DNA from: Methylobacterium persicinum
GTDB lineage: Bacteria; Pseudomonadota; Alphaproteobacteria; Rhizobiales; Beijerinckiaceae
Assembly: GCF_022179525.1 (NCBI RefSeq)
Contig: NZ_BPQX01000054.1
Span: forward strand, 99,873-163,872
Direction of reading: 5' to 3'
Length of the DNA: 64,000 nucleotides
The notes under the pieces are model-generated. The model saw only the letters and a list, made by a program, of their open reading frames with translations. It did no database searches and was not told the origin of the DNA. Shown here piece by piece: positions 8,248-16,163 of the stretch. Each line of letters opens with the position of its first letter. Within the stretch, counting starts at the first letter, position 1. A program made the translations under genes and the position numbers.

Positions 8248-9375
8248 ATGTCGCAGCCGCAGGAGAAAGACCGCTTCCTCGCCCTCGACGGCCTGCGGGG
8301 CGTCGCCGCGGTGACCGTGGTGCTGACGCACATCATGGCGCGGTGGCCGACGCACCTGCCCCTCGTGCCCTTCATCAAGGGGGGCTACCTCGCCGTCGAC
8401 GTGTTCTTCGTCCTATCCGGCTTCGTCATCGCCCATGCCTATGGCGAGCGGCTGCCCGCCTCGCCGGGGGCCGTGGCGAGTTTTCTCGGACGACGCTGGC
8501 TGCGGATCTACCCGCTCCATTTCGCCATGCTCGCCCTCCTCCTTGGCCTGGAGGGGCTGAAGCTCGTGGCGGAATGGCGGGGCGCCCATCCGGACGTGGC
8601 GCCCTTCAGCGGCAGCAACGACGTGACCGGTCTCACCGAGAACCTGTTCCTGGTTCAGAGCTTCGTGCCGGCGCCGCGCTTCGGCTGGAATGCACCGAGC
8701 TGGAGCATCAGCGCGGAGGCGGGCGCCTACCTCGTCTTCGCCGCCGCGGCCTGGGCCGGGCTCATGCGGCGGACCACGGTCCTCGCCGCCTGCGCCCTTA
8801 GCGGCATCCTGATCCTGGCCGTGGTCGCATGGCGGCTCGACACCCTGGACCTGACGCACCGGGAGGGCCTCGTCCGATGCTTCGCGGGCTTTGCCACGGG
8901 GGTGTTCCTGGAACGGCTCCATACCCTCGGCCGGATCCCGGCCTGGACCGAGCGGCTTCAGCTGCCGGCCCTGGCCGCGCTTCTCGCCATCGCCAGCGCC
9001 GGGCATGGATGGCTCGTCTTCGCCGCGCCGGCCATCGCGGTGCTCGTCGCGTCCCTGCGGACGGATCGCGGGCCCCTGGCGGCGGCCCTGGCGACCGGGC
9101 CCATGCAGTTCCTGGGGCGGATCTCGTACTCGGTGTACCTGATCCAGATCCCGCTGCTGATGCTGACCGAGAGCGCCATCAAGGCGCTCGGCCTGCGGCC
9201 GCCGACCGGGAGCCCATGGCACGGAGACGAGCTGAGCCTCGTCTACCTCGCCGCCCTTGTCGCCACGGCCGCGCTGTCCCACCATGTCATCGAAGGGCCG
9301 GGCCGCCGCGCCCGCCTGCGCCTGCGCAGGGCGCCGCAGCCCGTACCGTCGCCCCAGGGCGTGTCCGCCGGATGA
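8248..9375 (+). CDS. Acyltransferase family 3 (OafA/YrhL-like membrane acyltransferase)
   Basis: Integral membrane O-acyltransferase of 375 residues. The family hallmark is at the N-terminus: LALDGLRGVAAVTVVLTH with the catalytic-type His in helix 1, then GYLAVDVFFVLSGFVI and RWLRIYPLHF. About ten hydrophobic segments follow, ending with GRISYSVYLIQIPLLML and a His near the C-terminus (LSHHVIEGPGRR). Such enzymes acetylate or acylate surface polysaccharides and lipids. It lacks a fused SGNH domain. No glycan biosynthesis genes are adjacent, so the acceptor is unknown. Confidence 0.88.
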   Translation: MSQPQEKDRFLALDGLRGVAAVTVVLTHIMARWPTHLPLVPFIKGGYLAVDVFFVLSGFVIAHAYGERLPASPGAVASFLGRRWLRIYPLHFAMLALLLGLEGLKLVAEWRGAHPDVAPFSGSNDVTGLTENLFLVQSFVPAPRFGWNAPSWSISAEAGAYLVFAAAAWAGLMRRTTVLAACALSGILILAVVAWRLDTLDLTHREGLVRCFAGFATGVFLERLHTLGRIPAWTERLQLPALAALLAIASAGHGWLVFAAPAIAVLVASLRTDRGPLAAALATGPMQFLGRISYSVYLIQIPLLMLTESAIKALGLRPPTGSPWHGDELSLVYLAALVATAALSHHVIEGPGRRARLRLRRAPQPVPSPQGVSAG

Positions 9376-9417
9376 GGGGGCGCCCGCTTCGATTTCCAGT
9401 CAAGCTTAGGGGAACCG

Positions 9418-11082
9418 TTGGCGCCGGTAGCGCGATTCCCGTCGTCGACGATGACCGGCGGAATGCGTGAGACCGAAGTGATGTCCGAGTCTCCAGGCAC
9501 CCGCGTCCACGACGACGCCCCCGCCGAGGTGTCCGATCCGAAGAGCGAGATCTTCTTCGCCGCGGTCGAGACGACGCGGATGCCGATGATCGTCACCGAT
9601 CCGCGCCAGCCCGACAACCCGATCATCTTCGCCAACCGCGCCTTCCTGGCGATGACGGGCTATACGCCGGAGGAACTGGTCGGCCGCAACTGCCGCTTCC
9701 TGCAGGGGCCCGAAACGGACCGCGAAACCATCGCCCAGGTCCGTGCGGCAATCGCGGAGCGGCGGGAATTCGCCACGGAAATCCTCAACTACCGCAAGAA
9801 CGGCTCGACGTTCTGGAACGCCCTGTTCGTCTCCCCCGTGCACAACACGGCAGGAGAGCTCGTCTATTATTTCGGCTCGCAACTCGACGTATCGCGACGC
9901 CGGGACGCCGAGGACGCCCTCGGCCAGGCGCAGAAGATGGAAGCGCTAGGCCAGCTGACCGGCGGCATCGCCCACGACTTCAACAATTTGCTCCAGGTGA
10001 TCGTCGGCTATGTCGACATCCTCGCCGCCGGCCTGGAGAAGCCGGATGCCGACCGGGCGCGGCTCGGCCGGGCCACCGACAACATCCGGCAGGCGGCCGA
10101 GCGAGCCACGACGCTGACCCAGCAGCTCCTGGCGTTTGCCCGCAAGCAGCGCCTCGAAGGGCGCTCGGTGAACCTCAACACCCTGGTCGAGGGCATGCGG
10201 GACCTCATCACCCGCTCCGTCGGCGAGGCCGTGGAGGTGGAGTTCGACCTCGCCGAGGACCTCTGGAACTGCCGGGTCGACCCGACCCAGGCGGAGGTCG
10301 CGATCCTCAACATCCTCATCAACGCCCGCGACGCGATGCCGGAGGGCGGTACGGTGCGGATCGCCACGGCGAACCGGACCGTGACGGTGAGCGCCGACCA
10401 CGAGGTCGGCCCCCTGCGCGAGGGGCGCTACGCCTCCATCGCCATCCGCGACACGGGCACCGGCATCCCGCCCGCGGTGCTGACGCGGGTGATGGACCCG
10501 TTCTTCACCACCAAGGAAGAGGGGAAGGGCACGGGTCTCGGCCTTTCGATGGTCTACGGTTTCGCCAAGCAATCCGGCGGGGCGGCACAGATCGAATCCT
10601 CCGTCGGGGCGGGCACGACGGTGAACCTTTCCTTCCCAGCCACCGAGGGCGAGCAGCCCATGCCGGCCAAGGTCGCCCTGCGCACCATCGACCGCCCCGG
10701 GACGGAGACGGTCCTGGTGGTGGACGACCGGCAGGACGTGGCGGAACTGGCGCGCACCATCCTGCGGGACTTCGGCTACACCGTGCTGATGGCCGGGAGC
10801 GGCAAGGAGGCGCTGGAGATCCTCGATTCCAGCGAGCAGATCGACCTGCTCTTCACCGACATGATCATGCCCGGCGGCATGAACGGTGTCGTGTTGGCCC
10901 GGGAGGCCCGCCGCCGGCAACCGCGTCTGAAGGTCCTCCTCGCCACCGGCTACGCCGAAGCGAGCCTGGAGCGAACCGATGTGGGGGGATCGGAATTCGA
11001 CATTCTGAACAAGCCCTATCGCCGCACGGAGCTGATCCGGCGGGTGCGGGCGATCCTCGACGGTCCCACCGGAGTCACGTGA
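9418..11082 (+). CDS. LOV/PAS hybrid histidine kinase with C-terminal receiver
   Basis: Soluble sensor kinase, 554 residues if the TTG at 9418 (preceded by AGGGGA) is used; in-frame ATGs at 9451, 9463 and 9481 are alternatives. Domain order: LOV-type PAS at about 45-160 with the photoreactive-cysteine motif [10 protein letters not shown] (Cys92); HisKA with phospho-His186 in [11 protein letters not shown]; HATPase with N-box [20 protein letters not shown] and [11 protein letters not shown]; and a receiver at about 430-550 with acceptor Asp481 in [13 protein letters not shown] domains bind FMN and sense blue light (family knowledge), so a blue-light or redox response is likely. The internal receiver implies a phosphorelay; the target is unknown. 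Confidence 0.88.
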   Translation: MAPVARFPSSTMTGGMRETEVMSESPGTRVHDDAPAEVSDPKSEIFFAAVETTRMPMIVTDPRQPDNPIIFANRAFLAMTGYTPEELVGRNCRFLQGPETDRETIAQVRAAIAERREFATEILNYRKNGSTFWNALFVSPVHNTAGELVYYFGSQLDVSRRRDAEDALGQAQKMEALGQLTGGIAHDFNNLLQVIVGYVDILAAGLEKPDADRARLGRATDNIRQAAERATTLTQQLLAFARKQRLEGRSVNLNTLVEGMRDLITRSVGEAVEVEFDLAEDLWNCRVDPTQAEVAILNILINARDAMPEGGTVRIATANRTVTVSADHEVGPLREGRYASIAIRDTGTGIPPAVLTRVMDPFFTTKEEGKGTGLGLSMVYGFAKQSGGAAQIESSVGAGTTVNLSFPATEGEQPMPAKVALRTIDRPGTETVLVVDDRQDVAELARTILRDFGYTVLMAGSGKEALEILDSSEQIDLLFTDMIMPGGMNGVVLAREARRRQPRLKVLLATGYAEASLERTDVGGSEFDILNKPYRRTELIRRVRAILDGPTGVT

Positions 11083-11111
11083 GGCCGCCGTATCCGGAAG
11101 GAGGACGGGTC

Positions 11112-11423
11112 ATGTCGCAGGGTGACAAGTCGAAATACACCGATAAGCAGAAGCGCAAGGCGGAACACATCGCCGAATCCTACGAGAGTCGCGGCGTGCC
11201 GGAGAAGGAGGCCGAGGCCCGGGCCTGGGCGACCGTCAACAAGGATGACGGCGGCGGGAAGCAGCCCGGCGGCTCGGGACGGGGCAAGACCACGGGTCAC
11301 CCGGCGGCCCACAAGGGCGGCAAGACCGGCGGCACGGCCTCCGCCTCCCGCAGCGCCGCCGACCGCTCGGCTTCGGCCAAGAAGGCCGCCGCGACGCGGA
11401 AGGCGAACGCCGCGAAGGGGTAG
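11112..11423 (+). CDS. Small basic hydrophilic protein (conserved hypothetical)
   Basis: A 103-residue lysine- and glycine-rich protein: KYTDKQKRKAEHIAESYE, then AEARAWATVNKDDGGGK, then a low-complexity basic tail rich in Gly, Ala, Lys and Ser. Similar short proteins in alphaproteobacteria are often labelled plasmid stabilisation protein without evidence. The tail resembles nucleic-acid-binding histone-like tails. ATG 11112 is chosen over the upstream ATG at 11079 because GGAAGGAGG sits ahead of it; it begins 29 bases after the LOV kinase stop, so the two may be co-transcribed. Confidence 0.65.
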   Translation: MSQGDKSKYTDKQKRKAEHIAESYESRGVPEKEAEARAWATVNKDDGGGKQPGGSGRGKTTGHPAAHKGGKTGGTASASRSAADRSASAKKAAATRKANAAKG

Positions 11424-11471
11424 CACGCTGATCGAAGGAGTTGGGTCAGCAGGTGTCCTTCCCATCCTGCC

Positions 11472-11523
11472 CCTCATCCTGAGGTGCGGCGTCAGCCGCC
11501 GAGGCGGGCACATCAGGATGAGA
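11472..11523. repeat. REP-like palindrome, short form (copy 1)
   Basis: Outer arms CCTCATCCTGAGGTGC and GCACATCAGGATGAG flank about 20 bases. The same outer arms recur at 18558-18670 and 24460-24570, which carry an extra inner stem missing here. It lies in the 189-base gap between the small basic protein and the convergent ketopantoate-reductase-like gene. A degenerate GCGAAGCGATGACGGG element follows at 11575-11605. Confidence 0.75.
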
Positions 11524-11612
11524 TGGAGGGTTGGTGCCGAACTCACCTAGACGGCAGCCGCCATGGTCTTGCGCGCATCGCAGGCGAGGCGAAGCGATGA
11601 CGGGGTGCCGGA

Positions 11613-12506
11613 CTACTCCGCCAGCTTCACCAGGGTGTGCAGCACCCGGTTCGCCGGGGTGGGGATGCCGAGCCGCTCGCCCTCGCGGACCACGTGGCCG
11701 TTGAGATGGTCGATCTCAGTCCGGCGGCCCCGGGCGAGGTCCTGTGCCGTGGAGGAGCGCTGCTGGGCCATGGTCGTCGCGATGGCGCGGACCTGCGCGA
11801 GCATGTCCTCCGGCAGACGCACGCCGCTCGCTCTTGCCACCGCGATGCATTCGGAGGTCACATCCGCCAGGACAGCCGCGACACCTTCGCCGGCAAAGAG
11901 CCGCCCGTAGGGCTGGCCGCCCAGCGCCGAGAGGGCGTTCCAGGCGCAGTTGATCGTGAGCTTCGCCCAGAGCGCATCCCGCACCCGCTCGGAGAAGGTG
12001 GCCGGGATTCCGGCCGCGTTCAGCTGCGCCGCGACCTCCTCGCCGCCCGGTCCGAGGATCAGGTCGCCCCGCCCGTGATGGCGGACATGGCCCGCGCCCT
12101 CCATCGCGGTGGCGACGTAAACCGCCACCGGCACGACCGGCCGCCCGAGGATGGAGGCCAGCCGCTCGCCGTTGTCGACGCCGTTCTGCAGGCTGAGGAC
12201 CACGGCGCCGGGCGCCAGATACGGCCGCATCGACCGTCCGGCCTCCTCCGTATCCCCCGACTTCACGCAGACCAGGACGAGATCCGCCCCGGCCACGCCC
12301 TCCGGCCCGGTGACAGCACGAAGCGCGATGGTTTCGCGTCCCTGCGCGGTGTCGAGGACAAGCCCGCGTTCGGCCACGGCCTCCGCGAGGGCCGGCCGGC
12401 CGATCAGCGTGACGGGATGCCCGGCCTTGGCCAGCACGGCGCCGTAATAGCAGCCGACCGCTCCCGCCCCCATCACGGCGACGCGCAAGGGTTGCGATTG
12501 GCTCAT
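11613..12506 (-). CDS. 2-dehydropantoate 2-reductase family (ApbA/PanE)
   Basis: NADPH-dependent ketopantoate reductase-type protein of 297 residues. The Rossmann motif VAVMGAGAVGCYYG is at the N-terminus, then VCVKSGDTEEA, the motif SLQNGVDN, and the C-terminal ApbA domain with WAKLTINCAWNALSAL containing the conserved Lys/Asn catalytic region. The ATG overlaps the stop of the upstream dehydrogenase gene by four bases (ATGA), so translation is coupled. Family members include true PanE (pantothenate synthesis) and reductases of other 2-oxo acids. Coupling to a D-2-hydroxyacid dehydrogenase hints at 2-hydroxy/2-oxo acid chemistry rather than vitamin synthesis; this is inference. Confidence 0.82.
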   Translation of the reverse strand: MSQSQPLRVAVMGAGAVGCYYGAVLAKAGHPVTLIGRPALAEAVAERGLVLDTAQGRETIALRAVTGPEGVAGADLVLVCVKSGDTEEAGRSMRPYLAPGAVVLSLQNGVDNGERLASILGRPVVPVAVYVATAMEGAGHVRHHGRGDLILGPGGEEVAAQLNAAGIPATFSERVRDALWAKLTINCAWNALSALGGQPYGRLFAGEGVAAVLADVTSECIAVARASGVRLPEDMLAQVRAIATTMAQQRSSTAQDLARGRRTEIDHLNGHVVREGERLGIPTPANRVLHTLVKLAE

Positions 12507-15500
12507 GCCGCCGCTTTCCGGGGCGCCGCGACGGCGCTCGCCCGCACATGGTCGAGGAGTGCCCGCACCGGATGGCGCAGGCGGACGCCGTCTATGAGCT
12601 TCGCCTGGGAACGGCAGGAATAGCCATCGGCCAGGAGGTCGCCGGCCGATTCGCGGACCCGCTGTGCCCAGCTCTGCCGGTAGATCGTCTCCGAAGTGGC
12701 CCGGTGGCTCGCCTCGTGACCGTAGGTGCCGGCCATGCCGCAGCAGCCGGCCGCCGGCACGTCGAGGGCAAGGCCCAGGTGCCGGAACACCGCCTGCCAG
12801 TCCTTCACCGCGCCGGGGGCGTTGGTGCGCTCGGTGCAGTGGGGCAGAAGCCGGTATGTCCCCCCGCCGGCCCGCGGGGCGACCGCATCGAGGCGGCCGG
12901 CGAGCCATTCCTGCACCATCTGAACCTGCGGGACCGCCCCCGCGGGAAGGGCTGCGGCGTATTCGGAGCGGTAGGTCAGAGTCATCGACGGGTCGATGCC
13001 CACGAGGGGCACGCCCTCCGCAGCCAGCGCGATCAGGGATGATGCGCTGTCCGCCGCGACCTGTCCGAACCGGGCGAGGAAGCCATGGACGTGCAGGGGC
13101 TTGCCGTTCGGCCGGTACGGCGCGAGCCAGGGCCGGAAGCCGAGTTCCTTCAGCAGGGCACAGAGGTCGGCGACCAGCTCCGCCTCGAAATGCGTGGTGA
13201 AGGCGTCCTGCACCACCACCACGGATCTCTCGCGCTCCCCGGCGCTCAGGGCGCGCAGGGCGGCGGGGGTCGCGGTGGCGGCGTGGAGGGCTGCGAGGGC
13301 CCCGGCGAGATCGAAGGTCGAGAGGGTGGGGATCGCCACGAGGCCAAGCCGCGCCAGCACCGCCCGGGAGAGCGGATTTCCCATCACGGCGTTGCCGAGC
13401 CGGGGCATCCGCGCGGCCAGGGGCAGGAGCGGCTCCAGGGCGGCGATGAGGTGGTCCTTGAGCGGGCGCGGGTAGCGCTGGTGGTAGAGCGCCAGAAACT
13501 TCGCCCGGAAGCTCGGGACGTCCACCTTGATCGGGCAGGAGCCCGTGCAGGACTTGCAGGCAAGGCAACCGTCCATCGCCTCCTTCACCGCGTGGGAGAA
13601 GTCATCCCGGTGGCCGGCCGGGCGCAGGCTGCGGAGGATGTCGGCGAGCCAGTTCGGACGCTCGGCCCTGAGGGCGGCGGCCGGGTCCGCCCCGGCGGCG
13701 GCGGCGAGGCGCAGCCATTCCCGCATGAGCGAGGCACGGCCCTTGGGCGAATGCCGCCGCTCGCGCGTCGCCTTCCAGGACGGGCACATGGCCTCGTCCG
13801 TGTCGAAGGAGAAGCAGGCACCGTTGCCGTTGCAGTGGAGCGCCGCGTCGAACTCGGCCCGGACGGGGGTGGGGATGGTCCGGTCGGCCTCGCCCCGGCG
13901 GGGCACGCCGTCGATCCGTGTCAGGGGCTGGCCGGCGGCCGAGGCGATCTTGCCGGGGTTCATCCGGTCGCCGGGGTCGAAGGCGCGCTTCACCGCCTCC
14001 AGCACGGGGACGAGGGGCCCGAAGGTCTCTGGCACGAATTCCGAGCGGAAGCCTTTGCCGTGCTCGCCCCAGAGCAGGCCACCGTAGCGCTTGGTCAGTG
14101 CCACGACCGCCTCCGTCACCTCCCGGATCAGGGGCGCCTGGGCTTCGTCCTTCAGGTCGATGGCGGGGCGGACATGGAGCACGCCGGCATCGACATGGCC
14201 GAACATGCCGTAGCGTAGGCCCTTCGCGTCCAGGAGGGCGCGGAACTCGGCGATGTAGTCCGCCAGTACTTCCGGGGGCACTGCCGTGTCCTCCACGAAG
14301 GGGATCGGCCTTGCCTCGCCCTTGGCAGCGCCGAGCAAACCCACCGCCTTCTTCCGCATGGTCCAGAGCCGTTCGATCGCCGGGCCACGGGCGACCGTGT
14401 AGCCGATGCGCGTGGTGTGGCTCCCGCGCTCCGCATCGAGGACGGTCGTGAGCCGGCTCAACGCCTCCCCGACGGCGTCCTCCCCGTCGCCGACGAACTC
14501 CACGAGGTTGATGCCCTCGACGCTCCGCCCCGCCGGATCGTCGGGGAAGAAAGCCTGGACCTCGGCCCAGATCGGATCCCTGCGGGCCAGCGCCAGCACG
14601 GTCGAATCGATGGTCTCGACGGAGGCCGCGCCGAAGGGCATCAGCGCCTGCGCATCCCGCAGCGCCGCGTCGAAATCCACGTAGGACAGGGCGACGAGCG
14701 CCGACGCCTCCGGGATCGGGAGGACGTTGAGCCGCGCCTCGGCGATGAGGGCGAGGGTGCCCTCCGACCCGCAGATCAGGCTCTTGAGGTCGAAGCGCCC
14801 CTGCCCGTCCCGGACGTGGGCGAGGTCGTAGCCCGTGAGGCAGCGGTTGAGCCTGGGGAAGCGCTCGGCGATGAGGGCGGCGTTGCCGGCGATGGCCGTG
14901 TCCACCACCCGGTGGACCTCCCCGACCCGGCCCGGTTGCGCCTTCGCCGCCGCGAGGCCGACGTCGTCGAGGGGCTCGGCGGTCCAGACGGCGCCGTCGG
15001 TCAGCACACAGGTGAGCGCCAGCACATGGTCGCGGGTCTTGCCGTAGAGGCACGAGCCCTGGCCACAGGCATCCGTGGAGATCATGCCGCCGATGGTGGC
15101 GCGATTGGACGTCGAGAGTTCCGGGGCGAAGAACAGGCCGTGCTTGGCGAGTTCCCGGTTGAGCTGATCCTTCACCACCCCCGGCTCGACGCGCACCGTC
15201 CGGTTCGCGACGTCGATCTCCAGGATGCGGTTCATGTGCCGGGACGTGTCGACCACGAGGCCCTCGCCGAGGGACTGGCCGTTGGTCCCGGTGCCACCGC
15301 CCCGGGGGCGGATGACGATCCCCCCGAAGCGCGGATCGTCGAGGAGGCGGGCGATCCGCACGATGTCGTCCCGCGTCCGGGGAAAGGCCACCGCGCCGGG
15401 CTCGACCTGATAGATCGAGTTGTCGGTGGCGAAGACCGTGCGGTCGGCGGGGGTGAGGGACAGGTCGCCCTGGAAGCCGCGGGCCATCAGTTCGGCGCAG

Positions 15501-15553
15501 GCGGCCTCGTACAGGGGAACGGGATCGACGCGACGGGTCAGGACCGGGATCAT
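12503..15553 (-). CDS. FAD-linked oxidase / Fe-S dehydrogenase (YdiJ-type D-2-hydroxyacid dehydrogenase)
   Basis: A 1016-residue fusion. The N-terminal FAD-binding type-4 domain (about 50-290) has VIRPRGGGTGTNGQSLG and STSNRATIGGMISTDACGQG. An FAD oxidase C-terminal domain follows (about 300-540; GLRYGMFGHVDAGVLHVRP). Then comes a ferredoxin-like segment with CLACKSCTGSCPIKVDVPSF for a 4Fe-4S cluster, and a C-terminal CCG-type domain (LLPHCTERTN, GCCGMAGTYG). Length and order equal E. coli YdiJ (about 1018 residues), a flavin dehydrogenase of D-2-hydroxyglutarate or D-lactate type. It oxidises a D-2-hydroxyacid and passes electrons to the membrane chain. It is upstream of, and overlapping, the ketopantoate-reductase-like gene. 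Confidence 0.87.
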   Translation of the reverse strand: MIPVLTRRVDPVPLYEAACAELMARGFQGDLSLTPADRTVFATDNSIYQVEPGAVAFPRTRDDIVRIARLLDDPRFGGIVIRPRGGGTGTNGQSLGEGLVVDTSRHMNRILEIDVANRTVRVEPGVVKDQLNRELAKHGLFFAPELSTSNRATIGGMISTDACGQGSCLYGKTRDHVLALTCVLTDGAVWTAEPLDDVGLAAAKAQPGRVGEVHRVVDTAIAGNAALIAERFPRLNRCLTGYDLAHVRDGQGRFDLKSLICGSEGTLALIAEARLNVLPIPEASALVALSYVDFDAALRDAQALMPFGAASVETIDSTVLALARRDPIWAEVQAFFPDDPAGRSVEGINLVEFVGDGEDAVGEALSRLTTVLDAERGSHTTRIGYTVARGPAIERLWTMRKKAVGLLGAAKGEARPIPFVEDTAVPPEVLADYIAEFRALLDAKGLRYGMFGHVDAGVLHVRPAIDLKDEAQAPLIREVTEAVVALTKRYGGLLWGEHGKGFRSEFVPETFGPLVPVLEAVKRAFDPGDRMNPGKIASAAGQPLTRIDGVPRRGEADRTIPTPVRAEFDAALHCNGNGACFSFDTDEAMCPSWKATRERRHSPKGRASLMREWLRLAAAAGADPAAALRAERPNWLADILRSLRPAGHRDDFSHAVKEAMDGCLACKSCTGSCPIKVDVPSFRAKFLALYHQRYPRPLKDHLIAALEPLLPLAARMPRLGNAVMGNPLSRAVLARLGLVAIPTLSTFDLAGALAALHAATATPAALRALSAGERERSVVVVQDAFTTHFEAELVADLCALLKELGFRPWLAPYRPNGKPLHVHGFLARFGQVAADSASSLIALAAEGVPLVGIDPSMTLTYRSEYAAALPAGAVPQVQMVQEWLAGRLDAVAPRAGGGTYRLLPHCTERTNAPGAVKDWQAVFRHLGLALDVPAAGCCGMAGTYGHEASHRATSETIYRQSWAQRVRESAGDLLADGYSCRSQAKLIDGVRLRHPVRALLDHVRASAVAAPRKAAA

Positions 15554-15658
15554 GCCGGCGTTCTACACCCCGCTGCCCGGGAGGGAAGCGGGCGGCGCTG
15601 GCATCGGCCTTGCCAGGGCGTCGCAACGGTCGGACCGGGGACAGGCAGGGGTAGAGGC

Positions 15659-15997
15659 GTGAACGCAGATGTCGAGCGGGTCCGGGACGCCCTGGCCGAG
15701 CTGATCAAGGCCGCCCTCCTGTCGGACGACGCGAAGAGCCTCGCCTGCCGGGAGGCCGGCGCCGCGAAGGTCGCCGCCCTGGCCTCCGCTCCACCGGACC
15801 CTGGCCGGGTGAAGATCGACGGCGCCTGGACGCTCGCCATCCAGGACGCCGAGACACCGGAGCTTGCCCCCTACGAAGGGCAGGTGAACCTGACCCTGCC
15901 GCGGCAATGCCCCTTCGGCCTCGATGAGTTGACCGCACCGGGTTTTGATTGCGACGCGGCGGTGGAGCGCATCCGCAAGTCGGCCTCGACGGGGTAA
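15659..15997 (+). CDS. Conserved hypothetical protein, 112 residues
   Basis: GTG start behind AGGGGTAGAGG. The protein has a charged helical N-half (VERVRDALAELIKAALLSDD) and a C-half with DGAWTLAIQDAETPELAPYE and CPFGLDELTAPGFDC. I recognise no family. It is divergent from the YdiJ-type gene (105-base gap) and ends 166 bases before rnr. Codon use looks coding and the antisense frames are weaker. Function unknown. Confidence 0.6.
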   Translation: MNADVERVRDALAELIKAALLSDDAKSLACREAGAAKVAALASAPPDPGRVKIDGAWTLAIQDAETPELAPYEGQVNLTLPRQCPFGLDELTAPGFDCDAAVERIRKSASTG

Positions 15998-16092
15998 GTC
16001 GCCCACGATGACCGCGGCCCGTACCCTTGACCGCCGCTAAGCTGCGGCATCTGTTGCGAAGAACGGACGAGTCGTTGCCGCGGGCGGTCTCT

Positions 16093-16115
16093 GCCACCAC
16101 CTAGGAGGTGGTGGC
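16093..16115. terminator. Perfect hairpin upstream of rnr
   Basis: Ten-base stem GCCACCACCT / AGGTGGTGGC with a three-base AGG loop. No T-run follows on either strand, so it could be an attenuator or a Rho-assisted terminator for the upstream hypothetical gene. It sits 49 bases ahead of the rnr start codon. Confidence 0.45.
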
Positions 16116-16163
16116 TGCCGCTGCGCGGCCGGCCCATCCCACCTCGAGACATGGCACGGATCT

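Noticed and set aside
11613-13568. 651-codon frame that includes the ketopantoate-reductase-like protein
   Set aside because: Only the last 297 codons are protein-like; the front half is an out-of-frame shadow of the FAD/Fe-S dehydrogenase, so no fusion protein is proposed.
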